NCBI RefSeq assembly: GCF_003369915.1
Contig: NC_046676.1
Span: 6,262,001 to 6,326,000 of the forward strand
Origin: Drosophila miranda
Taxonomy: Eukaryota; Arthropoda; Insecta; Diptera; Drosophilidae
Direction of reading: 5' to 3'
DNA: 64,000 bases
Shown: in pieces, positions 10,405-23,400 of the stretch
Layout: each line of letters opens with the position of its first letter
Position numbering within the stretch: position 1 is the stretch's first letter
Notes under the pieces: model-generated
What the model was told of the DNA's origin: nothing
Databases searched by the model: none
The model's input: only the letters and a program-made list of their open reading frames with translations
Program-made: the position numbers and the translations under genes

Positions 10405-13400
10405 CTAGTCTATGGGAGGACGAGCCGACGGATCGTCGCGATCGATGGGGGGCGGCGAGGTGAGCACTTCCACGCTTTGCGCAGGTCCTGCCGTCAGGTA
10501 GCCAGCCGTTGGGTTGATGCCTGGAATATAAATCCACTCAAGAGCTGTGATTCTTTCTGATTCGTGATTCTCCACTTACCCGTCAGATAGCCGCGTATGT
10601 TGGTGTCGGCAATGAAAAGATCGTGGCGCTGATCCTTGAACTCTGCCCAGACAGGATGCTTGAGCAAGATTTGCGTAACCCGATCGCCATAATTGAGATT
10701 GTGCGTCATCCCTTTAAGGGCCGCAACGATTTGTGCTTTAACCGCAGATGGATTGTCAACGAATTCCAGCCGACTGTCCAGCAAGCCAAGCAGAAAAGGT
10801 ATGAGTCCCACCTCCAAGGACTGGCTGATCAATGAGTCCTAGGGATAAATTCAGAGAATGCTTGCTCGAAACTGATGGATTGATTAATGGTGGCTCAAAT
10901 ACTCACGTGCTGGTGTTTGAAAAGCCGACTCAGTGCCTCGCAGGCCTTCTCAATGCAGTCCCGATTGTGTTCCATGCACTTCTTCAACGGCGCGACGCAT
11001 TCTGTCTGAGAGATGGCACTCACACAGAACTGCAAAGGAATGGGAACAGATAAGTGAGGTTGTTTTGTCATAATTGTCCGCCCCCCCACTGACCTCAGAC
11101 AGCGAGAGCTGATGTAATACTGATAGCGTGTTCTTTGGCTGCACCGAGAGTAGATTGAACAGCTTTGGTATGTGGCCCAGCACTGGTATGTCGTCTGCCA
11201 GATTCGGCTGCGAGCGCAGCAGCTCCACGAGCGCGGTGGTGGACAGATCGAGGACATCCTGCTCGGAGGAACTCTTGCTTATCTGCTCCACAACAAAGTC
11301 GAGCAGATCGGAAAGGAACTGCTTCGGCTTGCGCAGCGTCCAAGCGGGATTGCTGACAAACAGGCGCAGGTAAACGCCTGCCACAACAATTTCATTGGAT
11401 ACGATGTCCTTAAGTATTTCAGGGTCTTTCCACACATGCCGAGGATTCGATTTTTGCAGCTGGTAAAATCTGCAAGCACAGGGGGAAATCAGAAGAACTC
11501 CCAAGCTGGAACCTGAAACTACCACTCACCTGTCGCAGGCTTCCAAGACCGCATCGCACACATTCGATCGCGTATTGTCGTTCCAAATGAGCTCAGGATG
11601 CTCGTGTATGGACTCGAAGAGCTGCACGGATGTGGGCGGCGACTCCACCATGGCATCGATGAACAATGTGGGGAGGAATTTCGATATGGTAATGCGTACT
11701 TTCGGACCACTTAAACGATCGGCTGTCATCTTGGCTAAAATCTCGGCGCACATCTCTCGGATTTGCGGATTACGCGAGTTACAGAACATGTCCAGGAGAT
11801 ATATGGCTGCGCCCTTGGCCTGGGCCTCCTTGATCATCTCCTGCACATTCATCAGACCCGAGAGTGTCTCCAGCACCTTCACCTGGCTGGCACGCAGCTC
11901 CGGATCCTTGAGGGCCACCAGATAGTTGCCCAGAATCTCACAGGAGGCCACCTCGGAAACGCACTCCTTGTTACGGGAGACCAGGGCGACCACCTCGAGG
12001 GCGACCGACTTAACCGTGGAGCTCTGTAAGGTAATAAGAAGATTTACGTCTGCTTTAGGGAAATCCATACGCTGCTCTTACGTCGGAAAATATGTTGTTG
12101 GCCAGAAAGCCGAAGATCATCTCGAAATTTCCAATGCATTGAATTTCCACCTCGGCATTCGCCTTGATTACTGCTATCAGTGCCCTGAGCACCATGGTTA
12201 TGTGCAGTTCCAGTTTCCCATCACTGGCAAAGTCATATTTGCTCTGTTGCAGCGCCAGCTTCTGCTCCGTCTGCGCATCAGTCTCGAGCTTCTTTCGGCT
12301 CTTCGACCGATTGTAAGCATTGAGAACATCGTCAAAGGTGCTGCCCGGCCTAGCCGCCTGCTGCTGCTGCTGCATCTGCAGCTGCGGATGATTGGGTGCC
12401 AGTGTGGGGGTCAGGATGCCGTCGCTGCCCATTTTGGGTGCGGCAGCAGCGCTAGCAGCGGCAACAGTGGCGGCCGGATTCCGCTTGTATTGCAGAAACT
12501 GATAAGCGTGCTTTAAGTACTCAAGCAGATCCATAATGAACAGCTTGGGCTGCGCAATCGGGTGGGTGGGCATGTCGTTGTAGATGCGTATAAATATGCC
12601 GCCAATCTGCAGTTCCTCTCTAAAGAAGGAGTACAAAATGGTTCAAAGAAAGCTTATTTGCTTCACCTAGTGGTGGGACTCACTTGTGGGCATCGAACTC
12701 GAAGCTGGAAACGAGCTCGTAGACCTGGGCAATGTCCTCATGGGTCTCTCGGGCGGAGGAGGTGCGCTGCTGCTCGAGGAAGTCTTTGAGCTGAGCTCGG
12801 GTTCCATTGTCCCAGATGAGGTAGGGATTCCTCGTGTTTGCCGTGAGCAGCTTGAGCACATCGCTGTCTCGAGCAGTGGCAAGCTGGTTGGCAATGTAGC
12901 GGGTGAGGAGGCGGTCGAGGACTTGCTTTACCAATGAATTCTTGGCCTCCCCCGCCACGATGTACTTCTGCTGGATGGCACTGGGGCTTCTCTTGGCCGG
13001 GTTCTGTTGATCGCTGTCGGTGGGCGTGGAGCTGGAGGTGTCACTGCTGCCGGATGAGGTGTCCGGCTCCTTTTCCTTTCCGCCTGTGATAGCCAGCTGC
13101 TTGCTCTGTAGCGGATTATGCGCGTTCTGGGTGTAGGCCGAGCTGGTGGCACCCCCAACTGGTTTGGGCTTGATGGCTGGTGGAGGCTTGGCCGCCGGCG
13201 AGTTGGACTCGCTGCCAGTGATCGGCTTGTGGCGCAGCTCCATGCTGTATCCGGCCAGGGAAATGCACCCCAGGACAGCCATCTTGGCCAGATTGTTGGC
13301 CAACTGCTGTTGATTGGATTTGTCGCTCACGTCCACGCCACTCTCGTCCAGCGTGTAGTCATACTCGAAGATAAACAGCAGCAGCGACCAGAGCACTCCG

Positions 13401-16400
13401 TTCCGCGACAGATTGCACTGCAGGTCGTAGTTGTTCGCCGCCAGACTAGTCACCAGGCTCACAGACAGCGTGTGCTTAAAGTACACGACGCGGCACACGT
13501 CGGACAGCAGCTGAGGCAGCTGGATAATCTTCTGTTTGCACTTCTCAAAGTTGCATGCCACCTCAAAGCAGCGCGTCACATTGGATATGACCTGGTAGTG
13601 CAACGATTCCGGCTTGGAATCGACCCCCAGAATGGATACGCAGCGCGTGTAGGCTTCAAGCAGAGCCTCAATGCCCTCCTCCCGCCGCAACTCTTCGGCA
13701 TTCAGGGCGGAGCAGTGGACCGTGTGGTAGCATAGCTCGGAGGCGGCTGTCAGAAGCTGGGCCTCCTTGGAGAAGAGCTCATCGTCGCGCGTCTCCAGTC
13801 GGATGGTCTTGATGAGCTGCGGATAGCCAGCATACTTGTACGGCCGCAGAACTGAAAGAGGTGACCAGATAAGATGAGACCCTGGGACAATGGATTACTG
13901 GGAGCATGGGAGCATGGGAGCACTCACCATCCGGATAACGTTCGAAGAGAATGCTTTGTGTGCGCAGGATCAGCACAATATTATTGGGATCCGGTCCGCC
14001 CGAGCTCCACACGTTCCGCGAGCAAAGGAATTCATAGGCCTGTGAAAGAAGCAAAGTGATTAGGACTAGGATCTCGTTGAGACTCCCTCGGCTCTTACCT
14101 GATTGACTTTCTCGAATATCTCGCGGCCATTCGGGTTCTTGTCTGGATGGTACATCTGGGCCAGCTTGTAGTAGCTCTTTCGTATCATGCTCTCGTCCGG
14201 CTTTGGAGTTTTGTTGAGGTCAATGCCAAGATCGTGATATGCCTGCTGGATTGTCATCTGAGGTGGCTTCTTCTCCACTTCCTTGCGCCAGGCGTCGAGA
14301 GTGTGCTTCAGCAGCTGCACCGGGTCCGAGATGGGCCAATTGGGGAACTTCCGGGTGTCGCACAGGTGCCGCAGATAGTAGATGTGGCAGAAGAGCTCAT
14401 TCTCCAGCTGCGGATAGCTGATGACTGGTATGGCCAGGTACGGATATCTGGCCATCGTGTGGCCTCGCAGCCGCGGCGTGAAGTCTGCAATGTGGGCTGC
14501 AATCTTCTCAATGAGCAGCCTTCGCATCTCTGAGCTCCAGATCACCTCGGGCGTGTCGAACTCGCCGAGAAAGATTTCCGCAAACTTTTCGGCGCTGTAG
14601 TTCTCAAGGAAGCAGACCATAGCTTCGGGCAGCAGCTGCCCCAGGATGCTGCGGTGCATGATTCCCGACTGCGAAGTCTGAAAATGTGGGGAAGCCATTT
14701 AGTTTGATTCGCAAACAAGTATTTTACTGCTTACCTCCTCGCTGCGGAATCCCTGCTTCATGTGCGTCATCTTGAGGAATCTCGTGATGGGCAGAATGTT
14801 GCTGCCAGTATACATGAGCATAAAGTAAAAAACTCCGGTCAGATAGACCTTGGGCATCTCGGGATTGTCCTCCATTATCTGGCAGAGCAGAGTGGCCACG
14901 CGCTCCAGCAGTCCGGGGTCGTGGGTGAGGCAAACTTGGACCACATGAGGTAGGCAAATGAACTCAGAGAGCTTTCGCGACAGTTTCGGTCCTGGAATGA
15001 GCACAGCCACCCCGTTCTGGGTGCGGCTGGGGAAGAAGCTGGTGCACTTGATCAGAATGTCGAGTATCTTGGAGGATAGCTCCGTTTCGTCGTAGAGCGG
15101 CGTGCCCTTGGCTATAAGGCACCACTTGAGCTGGGGGATTTGCTGCAGAGACCGCCAGCCATCCATGCCAATGGCCCAGCAACGGGTCTTCGGTGTGATC
15201 AGTCCCTTGTGCCAGAGCTCTTTCAGCTCCGAGTACGTGATAGGTCCCTGGCGCTCGGGCTTCTGTCCGTCCTTCTCGATGTTGTAATACCAATCCTTCT
15301 CCTCGTACGCCGCCATATTTGGACCGGCCTCAATGACATTTGTTTTCGTATTCAGCTGGGCGCGTCCCTTGTGCAGATGGGCGAGGGTTATGAGATCCAC
15401 CAGGCACTGTACGTGATCGATGAGGGCCCGGCAGTTGCATTTCTCCAGCACCAGGCAGGAAATCAAGTTTATCAGTGCATCGCGCATTGAGGGGGAAAGG
15501 CACTAGAGTAGAGGTAATCGTTGAAGTATATCGGATGAAAACTATAACTAATTTACTCACCCTGTCGCTGAGTTGCAGAATGTACGACATGTCGTTGAAC
15601 TTTCCGATATCTTGGTGGTAGCGCCTGTAGACCTTGGCTAGCGCCTGCAGGGAGAACACGGTCATCTGGTCGTCGTTTACTCGCTGTCGGCACAGAACAC
15701 GCCGATATAAAGCATTGAATAGCTCAATCCTACATAGAATAATGAGTCACTTATTCCCCTGATCCCTGATCGGTTAGACCTGGATACTCACGGATCCTTC
15801 ACCAGATTCTGGGGCCAGTCGTCCTTCTCCAGTATCAGCCGTATGTAGTAGTCGCCAATTTTGATTTCATCTGCCAGACATTGGTAGGCCACCTCGAATT
15901 CCTGGTAGTTCCAGGCCACAATCATCTGACCAGCCAAGTCTCGATCGTTCAGGAACTGCCTTAGCTCATTTTCCAAGCACATGCGCAGCTCCTCGCGCGT
16001 CTGCAAAGGGGACATGTAAGAACAAAAACATTGGGAATGGGTCTTCCTCCCACCTTGTGGTTCCAGATGAGATTTGGCAGACTGTGATCTTTGGCAAAGC
16101 TGTAGAAGAAGTAGGGCAAATTCACAATGGCATCGGAGGTCTTTTTTTTCTGCCGGCGATTGCGCAGAACCACTGGACGATTCTTCAGAGCCTGCGCTGC
16201 CCCATCCTGCTGTTCGATCAGATTCATGCCCCAATGCTTGATGCCTTGCAAATGCTTCTCTATCACATTCTTGCGTGTTCTGTTGGAATGTTGTATTGCA
16301 AACTTGAGGTTATCGCGGAAATTGAGCTTATCCTCCTCCACATCCGTCTCCGGCACGCCGTCCTCGGACTCCAGGAAGGTCAAGAGGCCAGCGGGCTAAG

Positions 16401-18977
16401 CAAATAGATTTATGTAAATAATTTTGGCAGAACCCTCGAAGACAGCAACTCACGAAAATACGCTTGAACAGCTCCAGGGCCTCCTCGCTGTCCGTCAGCC
16501 ATAGCCCAATAAGATGGCGTGACAGCTGTCGATGCGTAGTCAGAGTGGGATCATTGGAGGGCGTATACAGCGCCACCAGCAGGTGCCGGCACAAGGCCGC
16601 CTCGTCTAGGGCTAGGGCCTGCATCTGCTGAGCCACCTGCAGCTCTCCCTCCTCGATGATGGCCCGCAAGACCAGGCCAGCTCCCTTAACGATCGCCAGC
16701 GAGGGGTGCTGAAACAATTTGTACAAGTAGCGACCACGATCGGCGACCAACTCTAGCAGCGTATCGAACTGCTTGCCGTCGGTCGTTTCGCTGTAAGGCA
16801 CACATAACGCGAAGGTCATGAAATCCAGCATGGCCGACAGAACAAGGGCTCCACTGCCATGGCTCTGCGAAATAAAAGAGTTGATAGGAATTGTTTTACG
16901 TTGCGAATTGCCATGCTGAACGTACCACATGTGTTGTCCACATATTGAGCAGGGTTTCCAGAAATGATTTCGATGACAGTATGGAGGATTTATTCAACTG
17001 CTCCTGCTTCAGGTCATGGTCAGTGTTCACCGAATGCATCAGGGAGTTAATCATGTCAATGGCAGAGTATGTAACAGCCAGATCCTTGCGTCGCAAAGCA
17101 GCCACAACCTTAGTACCAATAATCTCGCGAAATCTAGAAACGCATCCATATGAAAATATACTAAATTAAAGCTGGAAAATAACTCTTGTCTGTGTGGAAT
17201 GCAGACCCCGTGAGATTGGTGAAGGCTGCATAGCCGACTTTGCTGGCCAGGAGACGAGTCAGGGCGTGAAATATAGCCTCCAGCTCCAGGTTGCTCAGCT
17301 GTGCAGTGGGACTGTCCAGCTCCTTTTGTGCCAACGCTTGCAGCGCACTTAATATGAGCTTCTCCTTGTTCTCGGCAAACAGACTCTGGAATGGCAAATG
17401 AAAATGCTGCAGAAGGGTGATCAAACGATTCCTTTGGGGCTACCCACGTCCTGCGTCACACTGTAGTTGAGCCCACTGTGCGGCACATTGGCATTGAAAC
17501 GCTCCAAGATTTCGTAACGCTTCGAGGGATTTTGGAAATTGTTGATGACCAAGCGCAACAAGTTGGCCTCCGTTTCCTCGTCCACGGAGCTGCTGAGGGG
17601 GACGTATCTCTTGCCTCTGGGCGTGTTGCTGATGCGTATGTGTACATCCTGGTTACCGCTGGAGCGCACCGCATCCAGCAGAGTGGCCAGCAGGGAGTCC
17701 CTGTCGTTGGTACTATAACTGCGCACGATTCCGTTCTTGTACTCGATGCTAAAGCGCTGCAGACTGTCCTTGTCGCGAACCAAAGCAAACACATCGGTGA
17801 GTGGGCGCAAAGTGCAGACACTGTAGGTCTGGGGATCCCTCTCCAGAAGCGTGACTTCGGTAAGGCAGAGTATGCGCTTCACGGGATCCGGATGGCGTAA
17901 CGTTATCTTTTGCACTGTGAACTCTGTCATCGACGTTTGAAATTGATCGTCACTACGGAGGAAGCAGAAAAATCTTTCTTTACTGAAATGAACACACTTT
18001 CTCCACTCCCTGTGTCTAACCTGAACTTGCCAAATCGCTGCCTCTCGAACTGCTCGAGTGTTATCTGGCTCTTGAGTATTTTGGTTTCGATGCCCAGGAA
18101 CTGTGCCGAACTCTGGGCAATATTCTGCACGATTTCGTGGTGATTCAAGGCTTTGAACAAGTGCAGGCGACTGAAGCCGCCGTAGGCCATCACAATGCCG
18201 CCCTCATAGTCCGATATGCCTGCTTAAAACGTGCGCAAACGTAAACAAAGACCATAAAGATGAGTGCAAGGACAGCCGAAAACAAAGCGTACACATTGAA
18301 TTAAACTTGTGAAACATGGCGACAGAACGAAACAGTACAACTGCACATCACGCAAGAGAGCCGAGTCTGTATAGCTACCTATTATTCCCTCAATGTCCTT
18401 GTACATGTAGCTGGCGAGGACATCGTTTGTGGTGGGGTCCAGCTGGTCCAGAGAACAAGGCGTCACCTCCAGCACAGTGGGCAGGCTGATGCCCGACCAG
18501 TGGTACTTGTACGCACTGAAGCGCTGTGAATAAACATTTCCATAACTGACGACATGAGTCATAAACGGAAGTTGGGCAAACCTGAGTGTTTTTCGGTTTA
18601 TCGGCAAACTCTTTGTAGTATTTCAATATAGAGCTGAGTATGTCATTGCGATATTCCGAAGATAATTTGATTGTATCCAGCTTCTTGTCTTTCTTGATGG
18701 TCAGCACGAACTCATTGGGTATCTGAAAAACGGTTTTTGGTGGATTTGGCCATTTAAATCGCCATATAGGCCATTCGGTGCATACATTTGAGGTCTTGGT
18801 GGGGGCTGCCGCCACAATATCCGAGTAGGACCAGCGATTCGTTAAATCGAATTTATCTGGATTGTAGGTGGAGATGCCGGCTGTGCCGATGGAGAGGATG
18901 CGCTTGTACTTGCCCTTCCAGGAGTGCTTGGTCACCAGAAAGCACTCCAGGTCGACGTTTTCCCGGGGCGGCAACAT
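10405..18977 (-). CDS. Rme-8: RME-8 / DNAJC13 endosomal J-domain protein
   Basis: Twenty-one coding exons close in frame to 2410 residues, the usual length for fly RME-8: 18977-18786, 18722-18582, 18523-18379, 18219-18021, 17952-17448, 17385-17207, 17133-16926, 16864-16454, 16395-16054, 16000-15792, 15729-15561, 15502-14735, 14677-14099, 14039-13928, 13851-12684, 12619-12082, 12023-11530, 11469-11094, 11029-10907, 10838-10580, 10520-10405. The protein sits on early endosomes, where its J domain recruits Hsc70 for clathrin uncoating and retromer-linked sorting. Visible parts: the N-terminal lipid-binding region ([19 protein letters not shown]), a GYF-like domain near 970-1030 ([16 protein letters not shown]), the J domain near 1300-1360 with HPDKN, and IWN-type repeats (LIWNHK, VIWSSE, LIWDNG, LIWNDN). 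The exon 6 donor is a weak GTCTGC that keeps alignment with human DNAJC13. The start is the first ATG; an in-frame TTG lies 11 codons upstream. Confidence 0.96.
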
Positions 18978-19395
18978 CGTGTCTTGCAGCTGTCTCGCAA
19001 GTGAATCCAACTAAATTCCAGCTGTGCACCAACTGCGGGAGAGAGAGAGAGTGGGAAATTTGTCTTAATTGGAATTTCTGGCATAGACGGTCGGTGCACG
19101 GCGCCGCGGCTCAGCTGATTCGTTCACGGGTCGGGTCGGCGTCCAAAATATCCAATTGACTTGCCGGGGCACTGATTAATTAAGTTGACTGCGCCTGGCC
19201 CTGCCACTTATCAGCCAGCAGAAGTGCCAACGCCGCGGAGCACTACACTCAACAAAGACCCGAAAAGGGGGAGTTAACGTGACGAGTAACACGACGATGC
19301 CCCATGGAAATGGATCCCAGCTGGTGAGATGGAGTTCTGGAGTGCGGCTCCAGGGTTTTTCGAGGCTCACCTTAAACATCTAGCACATTTCCGCT
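18978..19395 (-). promoter_or_regulatory. Leader and promoter region of Rme-8
   Basis: Upstream of the Rme-8 ATG the strand holds a GAATCAGCTGAG E-box near 19107-19118, a type found in fly core promoters. A possible donor (AAG followed by GTGAGC) near 19370 could define a non-coding first exon. The region is shared head-to-head with the small plus-strand gene at 19485. Confidence 0.4.
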
Positions 19396-19402
19396 TATAA
19401 AA
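19396..19402 (+). promoter_or_regulatory. TATA box of the small gene at 19485
   Basis: TATAAAA lies 83 bases before the next credible start codon. A start site about 30 bases downstream would leave a leader of about 60 bases. Confidence 0.4.
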
Positions 19403-19484
19403 CGAATTAAATGTTCTAATATTTCTATTTGAAGATTTTTGCAATAAACAATTTATCAGTAATCGGTAACACAGCACTTAAAAG

Positions 19485-19835
19485 ATGTCGTTTTTCAACA
19501 CTGGAGATGGTGTGGCCTTGACTGCGAGAAATACCAAATGCCGCAGCAAAAGGTAATGATATTCAGAATTAGGTGCTGTTAGGCGCAAATCAGCCGCACT
19601 TACATCATGGTTCGGTTCAGTTCAGTTCGGTGGTTCCAGGGAATAAATGAACCAAATCAAACGAACACTTTACATGACCCTAATTTTCGCGCCTTTCGAG
19701 AAATTCTAACGCAATCATTCATTTCCATCTAGGAAAACGTTGGACTTCCGGACGCACATGGATGTGTTTGATCAGAACCCCGAGCGCAGCTCACCTGATC
19801 CGGCCACTTCTATGATCGCAATAAAACACTTCTAA
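19485..19835 (+). CDS. Candidate two-exon small protein (56 residues)
   Basis: Exon 1 (19485-19552) begins MSFFNTGDGVALTAR and ends with AAAAG at a GTAATG donor. Exon 2 (19733-19835) follows a TTTCCATCTAG acceptor in matching phase and reads KTLDFRTHMDVFDQ, then NPERSSPDPATSM, ending at a TAA. The product is hydrophilic with a basic centre (KCRSKRK), no signal peptide and no membrane segment. I recognise no family. It is divergent from Rme-8 and convergent with lightoid, whose poly(A) signal (AATAAA on the minus strand, about 19860-19866) is only about 25 bases away. The TATA box, clean splice sites and balanced codons favour a real gene; conservation is untested. Confidence 0.45.
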
Positions 19836-20461
19836 CTTTTGGCTTAACTACAATTAAAACTTTATTTTTCATTTCGTATTGCATAAAACGTACGGTACGT
19901 ATTTTTATCTAAATTAAATGCAAATAAAGATGGCAATGTGTGTGTGTGTGTGTATAAGAATTCCAAGATAAAACAATCTCGCCAAAAAAAGTAAATAAGC
20001 AAACAATAACGAGAAAACGATTCGTATTTTACACAAATGTATAATGGTAGGGGCAGCATGGGATGCTGCACTATCTCCACGCCACCTAGATAATGTTGAT
20101 GATAAGGTTACAAGTATGAATGCGAAGGTGCGGCCATATAAATTCACGCACTGACCCCGATCTCGTCTTATCCAGAATTTACGGGCACAAGTGTTGACAG
20201 GGACTCGGTGCAAACAAACAGAAGATCGGGTGCCTGATGGATGGATGGATGGAGCACGATGAGGATGCTAAGTCTTAGACAAATGTTAAGTTGAAATCCT
20301 AAGCATAGATATCGTGGTTATCTTTCAACAACACGAACATGGAATGAACATAAACATATTTCCTTTTAGCTTTACAAAAGTTGCTCAGACTGGGAGGGGA
20401 AATTGGAATGATTTGAATATAGCAGATGGCTGGCCAGGCCTCTGGTGTTTTGGGTGGCAGG
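19836..20461 (-). other. 3' untranslated region of lightoid
   Basis: Runs from the lightoid stop codon (20462-20464) to a minus-strand AATAAA near 19860-19866. It contains a CA/TG dinucleotide run at 19937-19953 and a GGAT tandem stretch near 20236-20251. No other gene seen. Confidence 0.6.
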
Positions 20462-23400
20462 TCAGCAGGAACACTTGTTTTTGGTTTCCGTGCCAGTTGC
20501 ATCGCTGGTGCTGTTCAGGTTGAACTTTTCACCGTCGGCCAGGTCGCCAGTTATCAGCTTATCGTTGATGAGTATCTGTAAACGACACACGGACACATAA
20601 GACAGGGTATGGGCATCCAGGAGCATAGATCTCTTACCTTATTCACAAGGGCGCGGGACGCTTCATCGATGTTGATGTTCTCCTTGGCGGATGTCTCGAA
20701 CCAGCCGGCGAACCCGTTCTCCCGCACATACTCATCCATTTTCTCCGGATTCGTGATGATGCCCTGCTTCTCTTGATCGCACTACGAACACAAAGGGATC
20801 AATTAGGAAAGTCTCATCCCAACTCAGCCCCGCTTCGCGCTCCCCACTCACCTTATTGGCCAGCAGTATGCAGGGTATGGGACTCCCGTCTGGCAGCTGC
20901 ACCTTCGAATCCAGATCCTCCTTCCACTTGCTCACACAGTCGAAGGTTCCGCTGCGTGTCACGTCGAACACGATGAACGCCCCCACCGCCTCCTTGTAGT
21001 AGACTCGCGTCATATTGCCGAATCTCTCCTGGCCGGCGATGTCCCACAGCTGCAGGCGCACTATCGTGTTGCCATCCCACTGGAGCACCTTCAGGGCGAA
21101 GTCCACGCCAATGGTGGCCCGATAGTTTTGGCTGAAGAACTGGTGCACGTAGCGCTTGATAAAGGACGTCTTTCCTGTGCCTAGCTCGCCGATGACTAGA
21201 ATTTTGTACAGATGTTCTCGTTTCTCGCTGGTTGACGTCATGATGGCCTGGAAAGATTGAAAAAAATGGATTTTAAGCAAGCGGATCGGAACAGTCTATT
21301 CTACATATGTTATGGATTAATCTACAATATCTTCGGAGTATTTTCACTTCAATCCGAACCGCTGGGGGCTATGCAAAGCGGGTTCTTTATCGTTCAAATG
21401 AACACTGTGATTTAATAGTCGATTGTCTAGAGCTCTCATCCGCGCAGTTGAATGACACGCACACACACGCACGAGCAGAGCCTCCCACGAAAAGGGGGCC
21501 GATGAACAGCCGTCGAGGGCAGGCACACAGAGGCAACACGACACTTGTGGGGCTTCGGTTGTAAATCAACGAGGTAAACAGTTGGGCGACACCTTACCGG
21601 TTCCATTTCCTGATCCATGGTCAGGTCACCAAAGGCCGGCATGGGGTTCGCAGTGGCTGGATCTTTGACGGACTGCTCCTCGCTCTCCGAGGACACGGAG
21701 TCCTCGTTCGAGTACTCGCTGGCCACGGAGTGATAGTGCAGGGTCTCCCTTCTGCCCTCGATGCTGTCGTGGTCACTCAGAACGAGCTGCTGCTGGGCAA
21801 AGCTGAGTCGCCGGAGGCTGGAGTCGCTGGGTTCTTCGCTGGAGCTGGGCGGCTGATTGGCTAACGCGGCCACGGCAGCCTCGTATGCACTGAGGGGACT
21901 GCGCACGGCGCTACCTACGGCGAAACGGACCACGGGCGATGGATTGACGGCCTGGGCGCTCTCCGCTGAGGACACGGCGTCTTCGGCAGACTGCTCGTTC
22001 ACGACTGGCAGGGGTGGGGGCGGACACGTGGGCGGCTCCGGCTCTGGACTGGGTGGCGCCTCTAGGGCCGGCACTTGGTTGCTCTCTGGGGTGGCCACCG
22101 TTGTGGCGTTGGTGGCGACTTGTCTCGAAAGGCGGTGTCCGCGCTGCTGCTGTTGTTGCAGCAATTCCAGCTTCTTGCTGGAGGATGACTTGCGAACGGC
22201 TCCGGTGCTGCTGGTAGACTGAACCTGAACGCGACTCGGCTTGGCCGGGGCCCGCTCTCTGGGCGGCGTATCTCGTGTGCTCTCGGTGATAGCGATTTTC
22301 CCTCCTGCCTCTGCAGCTGTCGCGAGTCGTTCTGTCGCTGCCGCTGCCGCTGCCGCTGCCGCTGCGGCTGTCGCTGCCTTTGCCTCTGCTGGCTTGGGGG
22401 TCGACTGTTGCTTCTTCTTGGCCACAATCAGCTTTGTCGTCCGAGTGCTGCTCGTGTCTTTGGTAGTCACCGTTGTGGTAGTGGTCGCCTTTTTCTTTCC
22501 ACCCGCTGTGGCTTTGCCCGTCGACGCCTCTGCCGTTGGTGTCAGGTAATCCGTCTCGCTGGCTGAGCTCTTCGCCCGAGTCTTGCTGCGGCTCTTGGCT
22601 TTGGCCGGCTCGACTTTCTTCCCGCTTATGGTTATATGGAGGAGGGTGCCGCTGCTGCTGGCGGATGGTGCACTGGTGTCTGGGTCCGGGTCTTCGTCTT
22701 GAGCTGTCTCCACCCGCTCGAGGCTGGCGTCTAGCACGCTGATCTCATCGCTGGTGGCCAGGCTGTGTGGTCGAACCTTTGGGGTCTTCTTCAGACCGCC
22801 CAGCAGCAGGCGGCGGGTCAGACTCTTCTTCTTCAGAGTCTTCCCAGCGGCTCCACTGTCGGTGCTGTCGACGTCCTCCAGCTGCGTGGGGGCTTCCTCC
22901 TCGCTCTTGGCTTCTTGTTCCTTTTCCTTCTTGGCCTTTGGCTTGGAGAGACTACGAAAAGCGGCCGAGAAGCGTGAACGGGTCTTGATTTTGGAGCTGG
23001 TGTCCTCCTCCTCCTCTTTCTGCTCCTTCTCCTCCTCCCTGTCCTTTCTTACCACCAAGTGCTCGCTCTCCGCTGGCAACGGTTCTGATTCGGGTTCTGG
23101 CTCCACTTTCTGTATGGCTTTTCCCCGCTGCTTTTCGACGTTTTGCATATTTTCACCTAGGGCTAAACCTGGGGCCTGTTCTTCAAAGAGAGACTCTGCC
23201 GTGGGGCCAAACGGAGGCTTCCATGGGGTCGTGTCGTGTTCTATCCTGTCTGTCCTGGGATCCTGAAAGGGATCTCGATATCCTGAGCGAATTGAGCAAC
23301 CGCAATGCAGTCAAAACAATCGCGCACTGAAATCCAAATTGTTGACGTCTAGGCTTTTATAAATTTTATTAAGCCCAGTCGTCTGTCTGTCGCTCTCCCC

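Noticed and set aside
13118-13735. 205-residue open frame antisense to Rme-8
   Set aside because: It is the shadow of the GC-rich Rme-8 exon 15 on the other strand; it has no recognisable motif and no splice or promoter context.
22754-23266. 170-residue open frame antisense to the lightoid extension
   Set aside because: Serine/phenylalanine-rich product produced by the reverse complement of Glu/Lys-rich coding repeats.
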